DNA from: Nannocystis exedens
GTDB lineage: Bacteria; Myxococcota_A; Polyangia; Nannocystales; Nannocystaceae
Reading direction: 5' to 3'
DNA: 64,000 bases
Assembly: GCF_002343915.1 (NCBI RefSeq)
Contig: NZ_NETK01000001.1
Span: 496,001-560,000 of the forward strand
Shown here: positions 37,579 to 46,677 of the stretch, piece after piece
How the letters are laid out: every line of letters starts with the position of its first letter
Numbering within the stretch: position 1 is the stretch's first letter
Made by a program: the position numbers and the translations under genes
The notes under the pieces: generated by a model
The model's input: only the letters and a program-made list of their open reading frames with translations
The model's database searches: none
What the model was told of the DNA's origin: nothing

Positions 37579-39621
37579 TCACGGGGCGACGAGGATCCGC
37601 GCCGAGCGGGCCGGCACCATCACCGTCGGCCCGTCGATCGTCTCGCCGGAGAGCTCGTCCTTGAGCGCCATCGCCGGCAGCCCGCCGACCGACTTGGCGG
37701 CGTCGCTGCGGTTGAGGGCGACCCACACCGTCTCGCCCTCGCCGGCCATCGAGTAGGCCATCGTGTCGGCGTCGGCGCCGAGGCGGGTGTACGAGCCGCG
37801 GCGGAGCGCCGGGTGAGCGGCGCGGCTGGCCCCGAGATCCTGGATATGGCCCAGGAGCCAGCTCTGCCCGCTCGAGTAATTGGTCCATTGCATGAAGCGG
37901 CGGTTGTCGGGGTCGCCGGCGCCGGGCATCCCGACCTCGTCGCCGTAGTAGACGAGCGGCGCGCCGAGGGTCGTGTACAGGATCGTGAACGACAGGCCGA
38001 GCCGCTCGAACGCCGCCGCGCCGCCGGGCAGGCCGGGCTTGTCGTTCCACGCCTTGTCCTTGCCGTCGGCCCACTGGTTGTTCCACACCGGCGTGTCCTC
38101 GGCCAGGTGGATCGCGCGCGGGATGTCGTGATTGCCGATGAACGTGCTCATCACCGCCGCGCCGCCGTTGTAATAGTTGTTGTTGCCGTCGAAGAAGTCG
38201 GCCAGCTCCGTCATCGTGCCCTGGCGCATCAGCACGTTGTAGGCCATCTGCATGCGCAGCGGGAAGTCGAACTGGCCGTCGAGCTTGTCGCAGCCGACGT
38301 ACTTGTTGATCGTCGGCTTGTCGCCCGTGAACGTCTCGCCGACCATGTAGAAGTGCTGGCCCGACATCGGCTCGATGTCGGCCTTCACGCGCGCGCGCAG
38401 GTCGGTCAGCCACTCGATCTTGATGTGCTTGACCGCGTCGAGGCGGAACCCGTCGGCGCCGGTGTCCTTGATCCACTGGATCGCGTTGTTCACCGAGTAG
38501 TCGCGGGCCGCCTGGTTGCTGAAGTTGAAGTCGGGCAGGTAGTCGGTGAACCAGCAGCGCTCGCCGTCGGCCCCGTCCCACGAGCAGCCGGCCCCGCACA
38601 CGCAGTCGCCGCCGTTGCCGTTGTCGTTCGGGTTGAACCAGTCGGGGTTGTCGGCGTAGACCGGCGCGGTGACGTGGACGTGGTTCATCGCGTAGTCGAG
38701 GATCACCTTGAGGTCGGCCGCGTGGGCCGCCGCCACCAGCGCCTGCAGCTCGGCCAGCGTGCCGAAGTGCTCCTCGGTCTGCGTCAGGTCGGTCGGCCAG
38801 TAGCCGTGGTACGCGCTGTACAGGTGCCCGTCGGTGCCGAGGCCGTCGTCCGACGTGTTGTTCATCGGCACCGTCAGCCACAGCGTGTTGACGCCGAGCT
38901 CGTTGAAGTAGCCCTCCTCGATCTTCGCCGTCACCCCGGCCCAGTCGCCGCCCTGCCAGTCGGCCGCCGTCTCGACCCCCGTCAGCGCGTCGTTGCCCGG
39001 GTCGCCGTTGTTGAAGCGGTCGACGAACACGAAGTAGATGATCGCGTCGCGCCAGTCGAACGCGCCCTCCTGGTCGACCGCGCACGAGCCCGCCTCGCAG
39101 GTGAACTCCTCGCAGGTCATCGGCTGCAGCACCGAGTTGTAGCCGCCGAAGCCGTCGTCGACCTGGTCGGGGTTGTTCGGGTCGGGGATCCACGTCATCG
39201 ACCCGTCGATGCGCAGCTTGTACTGCACCGCGGTGTCCCACGGGATCGGCACCGTCACCCGCCAGGTGTTGCCGTCGCTCGTCATCGCCGCGCCCTTCGT
39301 CCAGCCGTCGGGCGCGAAGCTCCCCATCACCTCGACCGAAGTCTCGCCCATGTCGGGGTACGTGAACTCGTAGGCGCAGCGCTTGAGGGCGTCGTCGCAC
39401 ATCGGCGGCGGCGGCTCGCCGGTCGTCGGATCGGGGCCGGTGGTCGGCTCCTCCTGTCCGCCGGTCGCGTAGCCGGTCACGCCGCCGCCCATCGACGGGT
39501 CGTACGGCATCGTGCTCGGCGGCATCGTCGCCGTCGCGGTCGTCTCCGACTCCAGCGGCGGATCGGTGCAGCCGACGAACAGGGTCGAAAGGACAGGTAA
39601 GATCCGGAGCGAGCGGGCCAC
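37579..39621 (-). CDS. Lipoprotein GH13 alpha-amylase with N-terminal starch-binding-like domain
   Basis: Surface or periplasmic alpha-glucan hydrolase. GTG 39621 is the preferred start because MARSLRILPVLSTLFVGC then forms a lipoprotein signal; the frame stays open to 39777. After a Thr/Pro/Gly linker comes a CBM48/E-set-like domain (CAYEFTYPDMGETSVEVMGS, YKLRIDGSMTWIPDPNNPDQ). The barrel starts at DWRDAIIYFVFVDRFNNGDP. Catalytic residues are present: nucleophile in GADGFRLDAVKH, acid/base in YMVGETFTG, and the Asp of FIGNHDIPR. 680 residues. One of three GH13 lipoproteins in this window; it probably releases maltodextrins for the downstream Mal system. No linked regulator seen. Confidence 0.92.
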   Translation of the reverse strand: MARSLRILPVLSTLFVGCTDPPLESETTATATMPPSTMPYDPSMGGGVTGYATGGQEEPTTGPDPTTGEPPPPMCDDALKRCAYEFTYPDMGETSVEVMGSFAPDGWTKGAAMTSDGNTWRVTVPIPWDTAVQYKLRIDGSMTWIPDPNNPDQVDDGFGGYNSVLQPMTCEEFTCEAGSCAVDQEGAFDWRDAIIYFVFVDRFNNGDPGNDALTGVETAADWQGGDWAGVTAKIEEGYFNELGVNTLWLTVPMNNTSDDGLGTDGHLYSAYHGYWPTDLTQTEEHFGTLAELQALVAAAHAADLKVILDYAMNHVHVTAPVYADNPDWFNPNDNGNGGDCVCGAGCSWDGADGERCWFTDYLPDFNFSNQAARDYSVNNAIQWIKDTGADGFRLDAVKHIKIEWLTDLRARVKADIEPMSGQHFYMVGETFTGDKPTINKYVGCDKLDGQFDFPLRMQMAYNVLMRQGTMTELADFFDGNNNYYNGGAAVMSTFIGNHDIPRAIHLAEDTPVWNNQWADGKDKAWNDKPGLPGGAAAFERLGLSFTILYTTLGAPLVYYGDEVGMPGAGDPDNRRFMQWTNYSSGQSWLLGHIQDLGASRAAHPALRRGSYTRLGADADTMAYSMAGEGETVWVALNRSDAAKSVGGLPAMALKDELSGETIDGPTVMVPARSARILVAP

Positions 39622-39831
39622 GCGGGCCCAGGATGGCGCCGTTGCCCGCCCGGGGTCAAGCCTCCGGCCCCCTCCTACCCGCCCTCGCAGGCCCGGCAGG
39701 CCCGATCGCGGCCCGAGCGTCAAGGCCGGGCTCGCTGCGACCCCCGGGTCCTCCCGCGCGTCCGTCATCATCTGCATTTCAGGACATGGCCGATCGGACA
39801 GCCGGCGCCGCCGGGCCCGAGGCGACGCGCC

Positions 39832-40749
39832 TCACTGCGGCCCGAAGTCCTGGCGATAGCTCCCGCGCTCGATGTCCTCGAGCAGCCCGATCCGGCGCGG
39901 CTGCCAGCCGAGCGCGCGCGCGTGGGTGGCCCGCACGCGGCTGTTCGAGGCCAGGCCGAGGCTCGCCGCCTCGACGCCGAGCGCGGCGATCGCGTCCACC
40001 AGCGGCCACTCGACCGTGCGGTCGCCGAACCCGAGCATGCGCCCGATCGATCGCGCGACGTCGGCCAGCGCCGCCTCGCCGTTCTCGGCGAAGAAGAAGC
40101 TGCCCGGCTCGGCCTTCTCGAGCACCAGCGCGTACAGGTCGACCAGGTCGTCGATGTGGACATTCGACCAAATGTTGCGACCCGGCCCGATGTGGACCCC
40201 GGCGCCGCGCTCCTTGGCCGCGCGGATCAGCATCGGCACCTGGATCGAGTCGCGCTTGATGCCGGTGCCGCGGCCGTAGATCATCGTCGGGCAGATCACC
40301 GCGGTGCGCAGCCCCTCGCCCGCCGCCTCGCGCACGCGGCGGTCGATCGCCACGCGCGCGACCTTGGCGGGGATCGGCGTGTTCGGCGTGTCGTCGGTGA
40401 ACACCCGTGCCGAGAACTCGCCCGTGCCCTCGTCGGCCACGATCGACGACCCGCTGGTGTGGATCAGCGTCTTGCCGGTCCCGCGCAGCCCGGCGACGAG
40501 CGCCTCGATCGCCGGCCGGTGATCGGAGTCCGCCGTGTTGATCACCACGTCGGCCTCGCCGGCCAGCCGCTGCAGCAGCGCCGCGTCGTCGAGCCCGCCG
40601 AGCACCGGCCGCACGCCGGTCGCCTCGATCCGCGCCGCCGCGGCCGGATCGCGGACCAGGCCGACCACCGCGAAGCCGTCCTGCGCCAGCCGCCGCGCCA
40701 CCGAGCCGCCGATATAACCGGAAACACCTGTCACGAATGCACGCTTCAT
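39832..40749 (-). CDS. NAD-dependent epimerase/dehydratase (extended SDR)
   Basis: 305 residues, start MKRAFVTGVSGYIGGSVARR behind GAGGAG. The Rossmann motif TGVSGYIGG is present, then GEADVVINTADSDHRPAIEA and LIHTSGSSIVAD. In the catalytic region, VICPTMIYGRGTGIKRDSIQ stands where an extended SDR usually has YxxxK nearby; the classical Tyr-x-x-x-Lys is not obvious, so it may be an atypical or NmrA-like member. SNVHIDDLVDLYALVLEKA is a normal extended-SDR segment. Substrate unknown. Divergent from a LysR gene 91 bases away, which likely regulates it. Confidence 0.87.
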   Translation of the reverse strand: MKRAFVTGVSGYIGGSVARRLAQDGFAVVGLVRDPAAAARIEATGVRPVLGGLDDAALLQRLAGEADVVINTADSDHRPAIEALVAGLRGTGKTLIHTSGSSIVADEGTGEFSARVFTDDTPNTPIPAKVARVAIDRRVREAAGEGLRTAVICPTMIYGRGTGIKRDSIQVPMLIRAAKERGAGVHIGPGRNIWSNVHIDDLVDLYALVLEKAEPGSFFFAENGEAALADVARSIGRMLGFGDRTVEWPLVDAIAALGVEAASLGLASNSRVRATHARALGWQPRRIGLLEDIERGSYRQDFGPQ

Positions 40750-40840
40750 CTCGACTCCTCGTGCCGCGAGTCTGGTCTGTTCCGTCGCAGCATGGTAGGA
40801 CGATTCCTGGCACACGCCCTGTGCCTTCGAGGCAAAGCTC

Positions 40841-41725
40841 GTGGATCTGACCCCGCAACTCCAGGCGTTCGTGCGCAGCGTCCGGGCCGGCAGCTTCAGC
40901 GCCGCGGCGCGCGAGGCCGGCACCACCCCCTCGGCCTTCAGCAAGCAGGTCGCGCGGCTCGAGCAGAAGCTCGGCGTGCCGCTGGTGGTGCGCACGGGTC
41001 AGGGCCTGCAGCCCACGCCCGAGGGCGAGGCCCTGTTCGAGCGGGTCCAGCGGGCGCTCGACGACATCACCGACGCCTGCGAGGAGGCCTCGCGCGCGAC
41101 CGGGCCGCGCGGGGTCGTGCGGATCAGCGCGCCGGTCGAGCTCGGCCACGCCTGGCTGGTCCCGCGGCTGCCCGCGCTGCACCGCGCCCACCCGCAGATC
41201 GCCGTCGAGCTCGGCCTCGCCGACCGCTTCGTCGACCTGCAGGCCGAGCAATTCGACCTCGCCCTGCGCGTCGGCGGCGAGGGCGACGGCCGCCTGGTCC
41301 AGCGGCGGATCGGCCGCCTGCGCCGCTGCGTCTGCGCCACGCCGGGCTACCTCAAGTCGCACGGGGTCCCGCGCACGCCCGAGGCGCTGACCCGCCACGT
41401 CCTCCTCGCCATCCTCCGCGGCGGCCGGCGCGTCCCGTGGGAGCTGCCCGGCGGCGCCCGCCTGGTCCCGCAGGGCCCCCTCGCCGCCGACAGCAACGAG
41501 GCCCTGCGCCAGCTCGCCCTCGCCGGCGTGGGCATCGCCTGGCTGCCCGACGTCACGATCGCCGCCGACGTCAAGCGCGGCGCCCTGCGCCTGCTGTTCG
41601 CCGACGAGCCCGAGCCCGGCCTGCCGATCCACCTCGTGTTCCCGCAGGGCCGCCTGCTCGCCCCGCGCGTGCGCGCGGTGGTCGACTTCCTCGCCGACGC
41701 CGCCCGCACCAGCATGGCCGCCTGA
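40841..41725 (+). CDS. LysR-family transcriptional regulator
   Basis: 294 residues, GTG start. The winged helix-turn-helix is at the N-terminus: LQAFVRSVRAGSFSAAAREA then TTPSAFSKQVARLEQKLGVP, followed by LVVRTGQGLQPTPEGEALFE. A LysR substrate-binding domain follows (about 90-290; GVVRISAPVELGHAWLVPRL, ADRFVDLQAEQFDLALRVGG). This is the common short-chain-dehydrogenase-linked LysR type. It is divergent from the epimerase gene, so that gene and itself are its likely targets. The effector is not predictable. Confidence 0.93.
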   Translation: MDLTPQLQAFVRSVRAGSFSAAAREAGTTPSAFSKQVARLEQKLGVPLVVRTGQGLQPTPEGEALFERVQRALDDITDACEEASRATGPRGVVRISAPVELGHAWLVPRLPALHRAHPQIAVELGLADRFVDLQAEQFDLALRVGGEGDGRLVQRRIGRLRRCVCATPGYLKSHGVPRTPEALTRHVLLAILRGGRRVPWELPGGARLVPQGPLAADSNEALRQLALAGVGIAWLPDVTIAADVKRGALRLLFADEPEPGLPIHLVFPQGRLLAPRVRAVVDFLADAARTSMAA

Positions 41726-41775
41726 ACATGTTTAAAGGGGCATGCCCTTTCGAGAAGGTCCTTTCGAGCATGTCT
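41725..41775. repeat. Cluster of dispersed palindromes after the LysR gene
   Basis: Starts at the LysR stop codon: aacatgtttaaaggggcatgccctttcgagaaggtcctttcgagcatgtc. It includes the inner inverted repeat AAAGGGGCATGCCCTTT. Confidence 0.8.
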
Positions 41776-42110
41776 TGAATCACGCCGCGCACGCCGAGCG
41801 GCGACCGCCGGGGCTCCTGTCTACCTGCTGCGCTCGCCCGCCCAGCGGGCCCGGCTCCCCGGCGTCGACGGCCTGCCCGCCGACCGCAGCCCGATCGCCG
41901 GCCAGCACTGCGACTCCGCCCTGTGCGCCCTCGCCGAGGCCGCCGACTCGCGCAACCGTGGGCATGTCCCGCGGGACATGACCTTTCAGACATGCCTCCA
42001 ATCCCATGCTCGCCGGGACAGGTCCATCGGCACACGCCCGGAAGGTCATGTCCGTGCGCTCGGCCCGCACGCGCGGCTCGAAGGGCCGACCGAGGTCGCC
42101 GCCCGCGGCC
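41726..42110. other. Gene-free stretch with two palindrome clusters
   Basis: About 385 bases between convergent LysR and TetR genes. Palindromes fill 41725-41775 and 41961-42055. Between them, about 41810-41945, one frame (reading GAPVYLLRSPAQRARLPGVD) has coding-like G/C third positions but no start or recognisable domain; at most a gene remnant. Confidence 0.5.
41961..42055. repeat. Cluster of dispersed palindromes before the TetR stop
   Basis: GGCATGTCCCGCGGGACATG (near-perfect palindrome at 41961-41980), then acctttcagacatgcctcc, ccgggacaggtccatcgg and ggaaggtcatgtccg. At least five half-sites within 95 bases. Confidence 0.8.
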
Positions 42111-42716
42111 TCAGGCGTCGCCGTCGTCGCGGTACAGCAGCCGGGCCGCGCGGGCCACCTGATCGACCACCATCTCCGGGCTGAGGAGCCCGCCGGTCCA
42201 GCCGACCAGGCGCGAGAACCACACGTCCTCGAGCACGGCCAGGCGGTCGAGCTCGAGCGCGCTGACCGGGCCGTCGTCGCGCCCGCGGATGGCGCCGACG
42301 ATCAGCTCCATCAGCGCGGTGTGGAACCGCTGCAGCCGCTCGGCCAGCGCGTTCTCGCCGGTCGCGGCCGAGCGGATCACCGCGCGGCCGAGGTGCGGCC
42401 GGGCGCACAGCGTCTCGGTCAGCGCGGCGAAGCACTGGACCAGCCGCTCGAGCCGGGTCTCGCCCTGCAGCGGCTCGCTGGCGAAGCGCTCGCGCAGCCC
42501 CACCAGCTCGAGCGACAGGACCCCGACGAGCAGGTCCTCCTTGCTGCGGAAGCGCTTGTAGACCGTGCCGAGGGCCACGCCGGACGCCTGGGCCACGTCG
42601 CGCAGGCGCACCGCCGAGAACCCGCCGGTCTCGGCGAGACGGACCGCGGCGTCGAGGATCCTCCGGGCGCGGTCGTCGACCAGGGTGAGCTCACCGGGGA
42701 GCGGGACTGCGGTCAT
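42111..42716 (-). CDS. TetR-family transcriptional regulator, cotranscribed with P450
   Basis: 201 residues from MTAVPLPGELTLVDDRARRI. The DNA-binding domain is RILDAAVRLAETGGFSAVRL followed by RDVAQASGVALGTVYKRFRS and KEDLLVGVLSLEL, the classic TetR helix-turn-helix with TVYKRF. The C-terminal ligand domain is helical (ERLVQCFAALTETLCARPHL). It lies 32 bases behind the P450 gene. A matching inverted repeat (44145-44176) lies upstream of the P450, so it probably autoregulates the operon. This resembles KstR/FadR-like regulators in using a lipid-type ligand in some relatives; the ligand here is unknown. Confidence 0.92.
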   Translation of the reverse strand: MTAVPLPGELTLVDDRARRILDAAVRLAETGGFSAVRLRDVAQASGVALGTVYKRFRSKEDLLVGVLSLELVGLRERFASEPLQGETRLERLVQCFAALTETLCARPHLGRAVIRSAATGENALAERLQRFHTALMELIVGAIRGRDDGPVSALELDRLAVLEDVWFSRLVGWTGGLLSPEMVVDQVARAARLLYRDDGDA

Positions 42717-42748
42717 CCCCCTGGGTGTACGTAACCCCGCGGACGGCG

Positions 42749-44128
42749 TCAACGCTTGGCCTCGACGCGAACGAGGACCCCGTGGCGCGGGCGCATCGTG
42801 ATCTGGAACTCCTGCGCGATTCGGGCCCGCGCGCTCAGCGTCAGGCGGAACCGCTGGGCGATCATCGCCAGCACCAGCGTGCCCTCGAGCAGCGTGAAGT
42901 GGTTGCCGATGCACATCCGCGGCCCGGCGCTGAACGGGATGTACGCCAGCTTGTGCCGGCCTTGCTGCTGGCCGGGCATGAACCGCGCCGGCTCGAACCG
43001 CTCCGGGTCGTCCCAGAAGCGCGCGTCGCGGTGCATCAGGTACGGCAGGTAGAGCACGCGATCGCCCGGGTACACCCGGTGGCCGGCCAGCTCGGTCTCG
43101 GCGACGATGTCGCGCCCCCCGCTCCAGGTGGGCGGATACAGCCGCAGCGACTCCTGCAGCACCGCCCTGGTGTAGACGAGCGTCGACTGCACGTCCTCGG
43201 CGGTCGGCACGCGCCCCGCGAGCTGGTCGACCTCCTCGATCAGCTTGTCCCACACCGCCGGGTGCGTGCCGAGCAGGTAGAACGTCCACGCCAGCGCGAT
43301 CGCGGTGGTCTCGTGGCCGGCCAGGAAGAACGTGGCGATCTCGTCGCGTACGAGCCGCGGGTCGAGCGGCGCGCCGTTCTCGTCGCGCGCGTTGAGGTAC
43401 GCCGCCAGCAGATCGTCGCCGAGCGCGCCGGCCGCCCGCCGGCGCGCGATGATGTCGAACGTCACCTCGTCGAGCGTCTTCAGCGCCTTGCGCAGGCGCA
43501 GGTTGCCCGGCGTCGGCCAGTGCAGCGGCAGCTGCAACATCTGGTTGCCGCGCCCCGACACCTGCTCGAGCGCCACCGTGAACGCCGCCGCCGACTCGCC
43601 CACCCGGGCGCGCAGGTCGAGGCTGAAGAGCGTCTCGCCGATGATCTCCATCGCCAGCGCGAGCAGCTCCGAGTACACGTCGAACTCGTCGCCGACGCGG
43701 TAGCGCCGGGACCACTCCTCGAGCGTGCGCTCGGTCAGCCGCGTCATCTTGCCGGCCAGCGCCGCCACGCTGCCCTTGTTGAACGACGGCTGGGCGATCC
43801 GCCGCTCGCGCCGCCACCGCTCGCCCTCGCTGGTCAGGATCCCGTCGCCCACCAGCATGCGGATCGAATCATACGTGTCGCGCTTGCCGTACGAGTCCTT
43901 GTCGGTGAGCAGGATCTGCTCGACCGCGTCGGGGTGCAGCGCCACGAACAGCGAGTGCTTGCCGACGACCAGACGAAAGAAGTCGCCGTGCTTCTTCCGC
44001 GCCTCCTCGACCAGCGGGAGCAGCCCGTGCCGCGTCAGCATCGGCAAGTGGCCGAACACCGGCCAACGCGGCGGCGTCGGGATCGAGTCGATGGGCGGCG
44101 AGACACGGTCGAGCAAGGCTTGCAGCAC
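42749..44128 (-). CDS. Cytochrome P450 (CYP102/CYP4-like fatty-acid or terpenoid hydroxylase type)
   Basis: 459 residues from GTG 44128 (MLQALLDRVSPPIDSIPTPP), with AGAGGA upstream. Conserved P450 parts are visible: the I-helix oxygen motif FFLAGHETTAIALAWTFYLL, ExxR in LQESLRLYPPTW, the PERF-type segment DDPERFEPARFMPG, and the haem loop PFSAGPRMCIGNHFTLLEG with the Cys ligand. Fold and motifs resemble class II-type bacterial P450s similar to eukaryotic CYP4. No ferredoxin or reductase partner is encoded next to it; the YfhL ferredoxin at 32459 is 10 kb away. Substrate unknown. Followed by its TetR gene. Confidence 0.93.
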   Translation of the reverse strand: MLQALLDRVSPPIDSIPTPPRWPVFGHLPMLTRHGLLPLVEEARKKHGDFFRLVVGKHSLFVALHPDAVEQILLTDKDSYGKRDTYDSIRMLVGDGILTSEGERWRRERRIAQPSFNKGSVAALAGKMTRLTERTLEEWSRRYRVGDEFDVYSELLALAMEIIGETLFSLDLRARVGESAAAFTVALEQVSGRGNQMLQLPLHWPTPGNLRLRKALKTLDEVTFDIIARRRAAGALGDDLLAAYLNARDENGAPLDPRLVRDEIATFFLAGHETTAIALAWTFYLLGTHPAVWDKLIEEVDQLAGRVPTAEDVQSTLVYTRAVLQESLRLYPPTWSGGRDIVAETELAGHRVYPGDRVLYLPYLMHRDARFWDDPERFEPARFMPGQQQGRHKLAYIPFSAGPRMCIGNHFTLLEGTLVLAMIAQRFRLTLSARARIAQEFQITMRPRHGVLVRVEAKR

Positions 44129-44144
44129 GGAGGTCGTCCTCTTT

Positions 44145-44176
44145 GAAACGCGTTCCACATCACTAGAACACGTTTC
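44145..44176. promoter_or_regulatory. Putative TetR operator upstream of the P450 gene
   Basis: GAAACGCGTTC (44145-44155) and GAACACGTTTC (44166-44176) are inverted repeats (10 of 11 bases match), separated by a 10-base spacer, centred about 32 bases upstream of the P450 GTG. Each arm is itself near-palindromic. Binding by the cotranscribed TetR is inferred. Confidence 0.75.
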
Positions 44177-44352
44177 ATTTCGCCGCAAGCGCCGCCTCCG
44201 CGCGACTCCGCGCATTCTCGCACAGGGAGCCGAATCTGCCGCGCTGGCGGTGATCGGCAATCCCGCAGGCCCCCTCGTCTCGCCGCGCGCATTCGCGCCG
44301 CGCAACGTCGACCGCTCGTTCGGGCCCCTCCGAGCGGCGGATGCTCGTGCGA

Positions 44353-44432
44353 ACATGTCTGTGAAGACATGTCCGAGCGAGCATGTCCCTTCATCCATGC
44401 TCAGGAGAACATGCCCGTCCGAGCAGGTCCTT
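44353..44432. repeat. Cluster of dispersed palindromes between the P450 and GH13 genes
   Basis: gaacatgtctgtgaagacatgtcc, gagcgagcatgtcccttcatccatgc, gagaacatgcccgtccgagcaggtcc: at least six half-sites, in the roughly 314-base gap between the P450 start and the stop of the second GH13 gene. The remainder of that gap holds the operator and nothing else recognised. Confidence 0.82.
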
Positions 44433-44442
44433 CCGCCCACCG

Positions 44443-46581
44443 TCACAGGCACGGGTCGCCGGCGGGCAGCAGCACCCGCTGCGAGCGCGGCGCCATCGGC
44501 ACCGCCGCGCCGGGGCCGAGCGCGAAGGCCTCCCCGCTGAGCGCATCGACGTACTCGCCTGGCTCGAGGGAGAAGTCCGCCAGCGCCACCGCTCGCCCCT
44601 CCCCCGCCCGCGACACCAGCACCAGCGCGCGCTCGCCCGCCGGCGTCGCCCGCTCGAACGCGTACGCGTCGGCGGTCACCGTCACCGCCCGCCGCGACCC
44701 GCGGAGCAGCGCCGGCGAGCAGCGCCGCAGCGTCCCGAGCTTGCGCGCGGTCGCCAGCAGCTTCGCCTGCGGCGGCGACAGCTCGTCCCACGCCGGCATC
44801 ACCCGGCGGCAGTCGGGATCCTGCCCGCCGGCCAGCCCGACCTCGTCGCCGTAATACACCACCGGCAGCCCGGGCAGCGTCAGCACCAGCCCGAGCGCCA
44901 GCGCCTGCCGCTCGAACGGCAGCGCCGCCTCCGGCTGCGGCTCCGGGCTGGCCCAGGGGTCCGATGCCGTCCCCCCCGCCGCCTCCGACAAGAACCGCGT
45001 GACGTCGTGGTTGCCGATCATCCGCGCCAGCGTCCCGCCGCTGCCGGCCGTCTTGGCCTCGACCTCCGCGAGCGACGCCTCGACCGCCGCGAACCCGGCC
45101 GACTCGTGGGCGATCGCGTCGCGCAGCGCCCACATCAGCGGGAAGTCGAACACGCTGTCGAGCCCGTCCGGCCCGAGGTAGTAGCGGATCACCTCGATCC
45201 CCCACGCGCCCGGCCCCGTGAACACCTCGCCGACGAAGAAGCTCGCCTCGCGCGGCGCCAGCCGCTCGCGCACCTCCGCCGCGATCCGCCGGGTCGCCGC
45301 CCGCGGCATCATCGGCACCGCGTCGACCCGCAGCCCGTCGAGGTCGAACGTCTCCGTCCACCACACCGCGTCCTCGTAGGCCCAGCGCAGGGCATCCGGC
45401 CGCTCGAGCCGCAGATCGGGTAGGTACGGCGTGAACCAGCAGGTCTGGATGTAGCGCCCCCAGTCGCAGCCGCCGAGCCCGCACACGCATGGCGGATCGG
45501 ACATGTTCCAGAGGTCCTGCGCCTGCGACTCGCGGTAGCGCGGGTTGTCCTCGTACACGTGGTTGGGCACCAGGTCGAGCAGCACCCGCAGCCCCCGCGC
45601 GTGCGCGGCCGTCACCAGCGATCGCAGCGCCGCCTCGCCGCCGATCCGCGGCTCCACCCCGCGCGAGTCGAGCGGCCAGTAGCCGTGGTACCCCTCGTAA
45701 AGATGCCCGTCGCCGCGGCCCTCGCGGGCCTCGACCGGGTTGACGTACACCGGCGACAGCCACAGCGCCGTCGCCCCGAGCGCCTCGATCGCGTCGAGCT
45801 CCGCCTCGATCCCCGCCAAGGTCCCGCCCGCGCGCCCGCCCGGGCTCGCCGGCGGAGCGAGCGGCGCCCCGCCCGGCCCGCGGAAGCGATCGATCATGAT
45901 CTGATACAGCAGCCCCTCGTGCGGCCGCTCCGCCGCCGGCTCGACCCATCCGACCGCCCGCGCCCGCGCCTCGCGGCCGGCCTCGTCGACCGCCACCAGC
46001 TCGAGCGAGTGCTTGCCCCGCGGCAGCCCGGCGCGGGCGATCGTGATCGCCCCGCTCGCCGCGTCGATCGTCGCCGGCACCACCGACCCATCGCTCGTGC
46101 GGGCCTCCGCGCGCTGCAGCGGCGATCCGTCGCTGGCCGCCAGCAGCCGCGCCGACGCCGTGAGATCGCCCGTCGGCGTCGCCGTCACCCCGTCGACCAC
46201 CAGCTCCGGCTGCGCACAGTCGGCGATCCGCAGCAGCGACACCTCGAGGTCGTCCTGCTCCTGCCAGAAGGTCGTCAGCGGGTTGTGGGCGTCGACGCGG
46301 TCGACCCCGTCCTCGACGATCAGGTAGCCGTATTCGCCCGGCGGCAGCTCCACGCGGGCCACCTGCCACTCCGGGTCCTCCCGGCTCGCGCGCAGCGGGA
46401 TCCCGGGCACGTACCACGAGTTCCACGAGCCCACGAGCTCGAGCGTCGCCCCCGGGCGCTGCGGCTGGGCCCACACCGTCGCCGCGCAGTCGCGCCGCGG
46501 AGGCGCCGCGTCCTCGCATGCAGCGAGCCCGGCCGCGATCGCCGCGGCGGCGACTCGGGCGGACGTGCCTCGGCTCCGCAT
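44443..46581 (-). CDS. Lipoprotein GH13 alpha-amylase/maltodextrin hydrolase, second copy
   Basis: 712 residues with lipoprotein signal MRSRGTSARVAAAAIAAGLA then AC. N-terminal glycogen-binding-like domain (LELVGSWNSWYVPGIPLRAS, PPGEYGYLIVEDGVDRVDAH), a second beta domain (about 125-215), then the barrel from HEGLLYQIMIDRFRGPGG. Catalytic set intact: DLDGLRVDAVPM (nucleophile Asp), FFVGEVFTGPG (Glu), MIGNHDVTRFL (Asp). Four Cys around DPPCVCGLGGCDWGRYIQTC match the Cys-rich insertion of the first GH13 protein. Same subfamily as 37579-39621, so an old duplication. Export to the cell surface is predicted; it faces the porin operon and is divergent from it. Confidence 0.93.
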   Translation of the reverse strand: MRSRGTSARVAAAAIAAGLAACEDAAPPRRDCAATVWAQPQRPGATLELVGSWNSWYVPGIPLRASREDPEWQVARVELPPGEYGYLIVEDGVDRVDAHNPLTTFWQEQDDLEVSLLRIADCAQPELVVDGVTATPTGDLTASARLLAASDGSPLQRAEARTSDGSVVPATIDAASGAITIARAGLPRGKHSLELVAVDEAGREARARAVGWVEPAAERPHEGLLYQIMIDRFRGPGGAPLAPPASPGGRAGGTLAGIEAELDAIEALGATALWLSPVYVNPVEAREGRGDGHLYEGYHGYWPLDSRGVEPRIGGEAALRSLVTAAHARGLRVLLDLVPNHVYEDNPRYRESQAQDLWNMSDPPCVCGLGGCDWGRYIQTCWFTPYLPDLRLERPDALRWAYEDAVWWTETFDLDGLRVDAVPMMPRAATRRIAAEVRERLAPREASFFVGEVFTGPGAWGIEVIRYYLGPDGLDSVFDFPLMWALRDAIAHESAGFAAVEASLAEVEAKTAGSGGTLARMIGNHDVTRFLSEAAGGTASDPWASPEPQPEAALPFERQALALGLVLTLPGLPVVYYGDEVGLAGGQDPDCRRVMPAWDELSPPQAKLLATARKLGTLRRCSPALLRGSRRAVTVTADAYAFERATPAGERALVLVSRAGEGRAVALADFSLEPGEYVDALSGEAFALGPGAAVPMAPRSQRVLLPAGDPCL

Positions 46582-46677
46582 CGGCGCCAGCGTATCACGA
46601 CGCGACCCGCGGCCGGCCGCTCCGTGCAGCCCCGTGCGCGTCTGCCTTGTGGTGCTACGGGTTTCACGGAGCCACTC

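Noticed and set aside
41810..41945. Coding remnant between LysR and TetR genes
   Set aside because: Coding-like codon positions over about 45 codons, but no start, domain or homologous neighbour recognised; too short to call a pseudogene.
44129..46519. Extension of the P450 frame to 46519
   Set aside because: The extra N-terminal 797 codons are the antiphase of the second GH13 gene. GTG 44128 has a ribosome site and starts the P450 fold.
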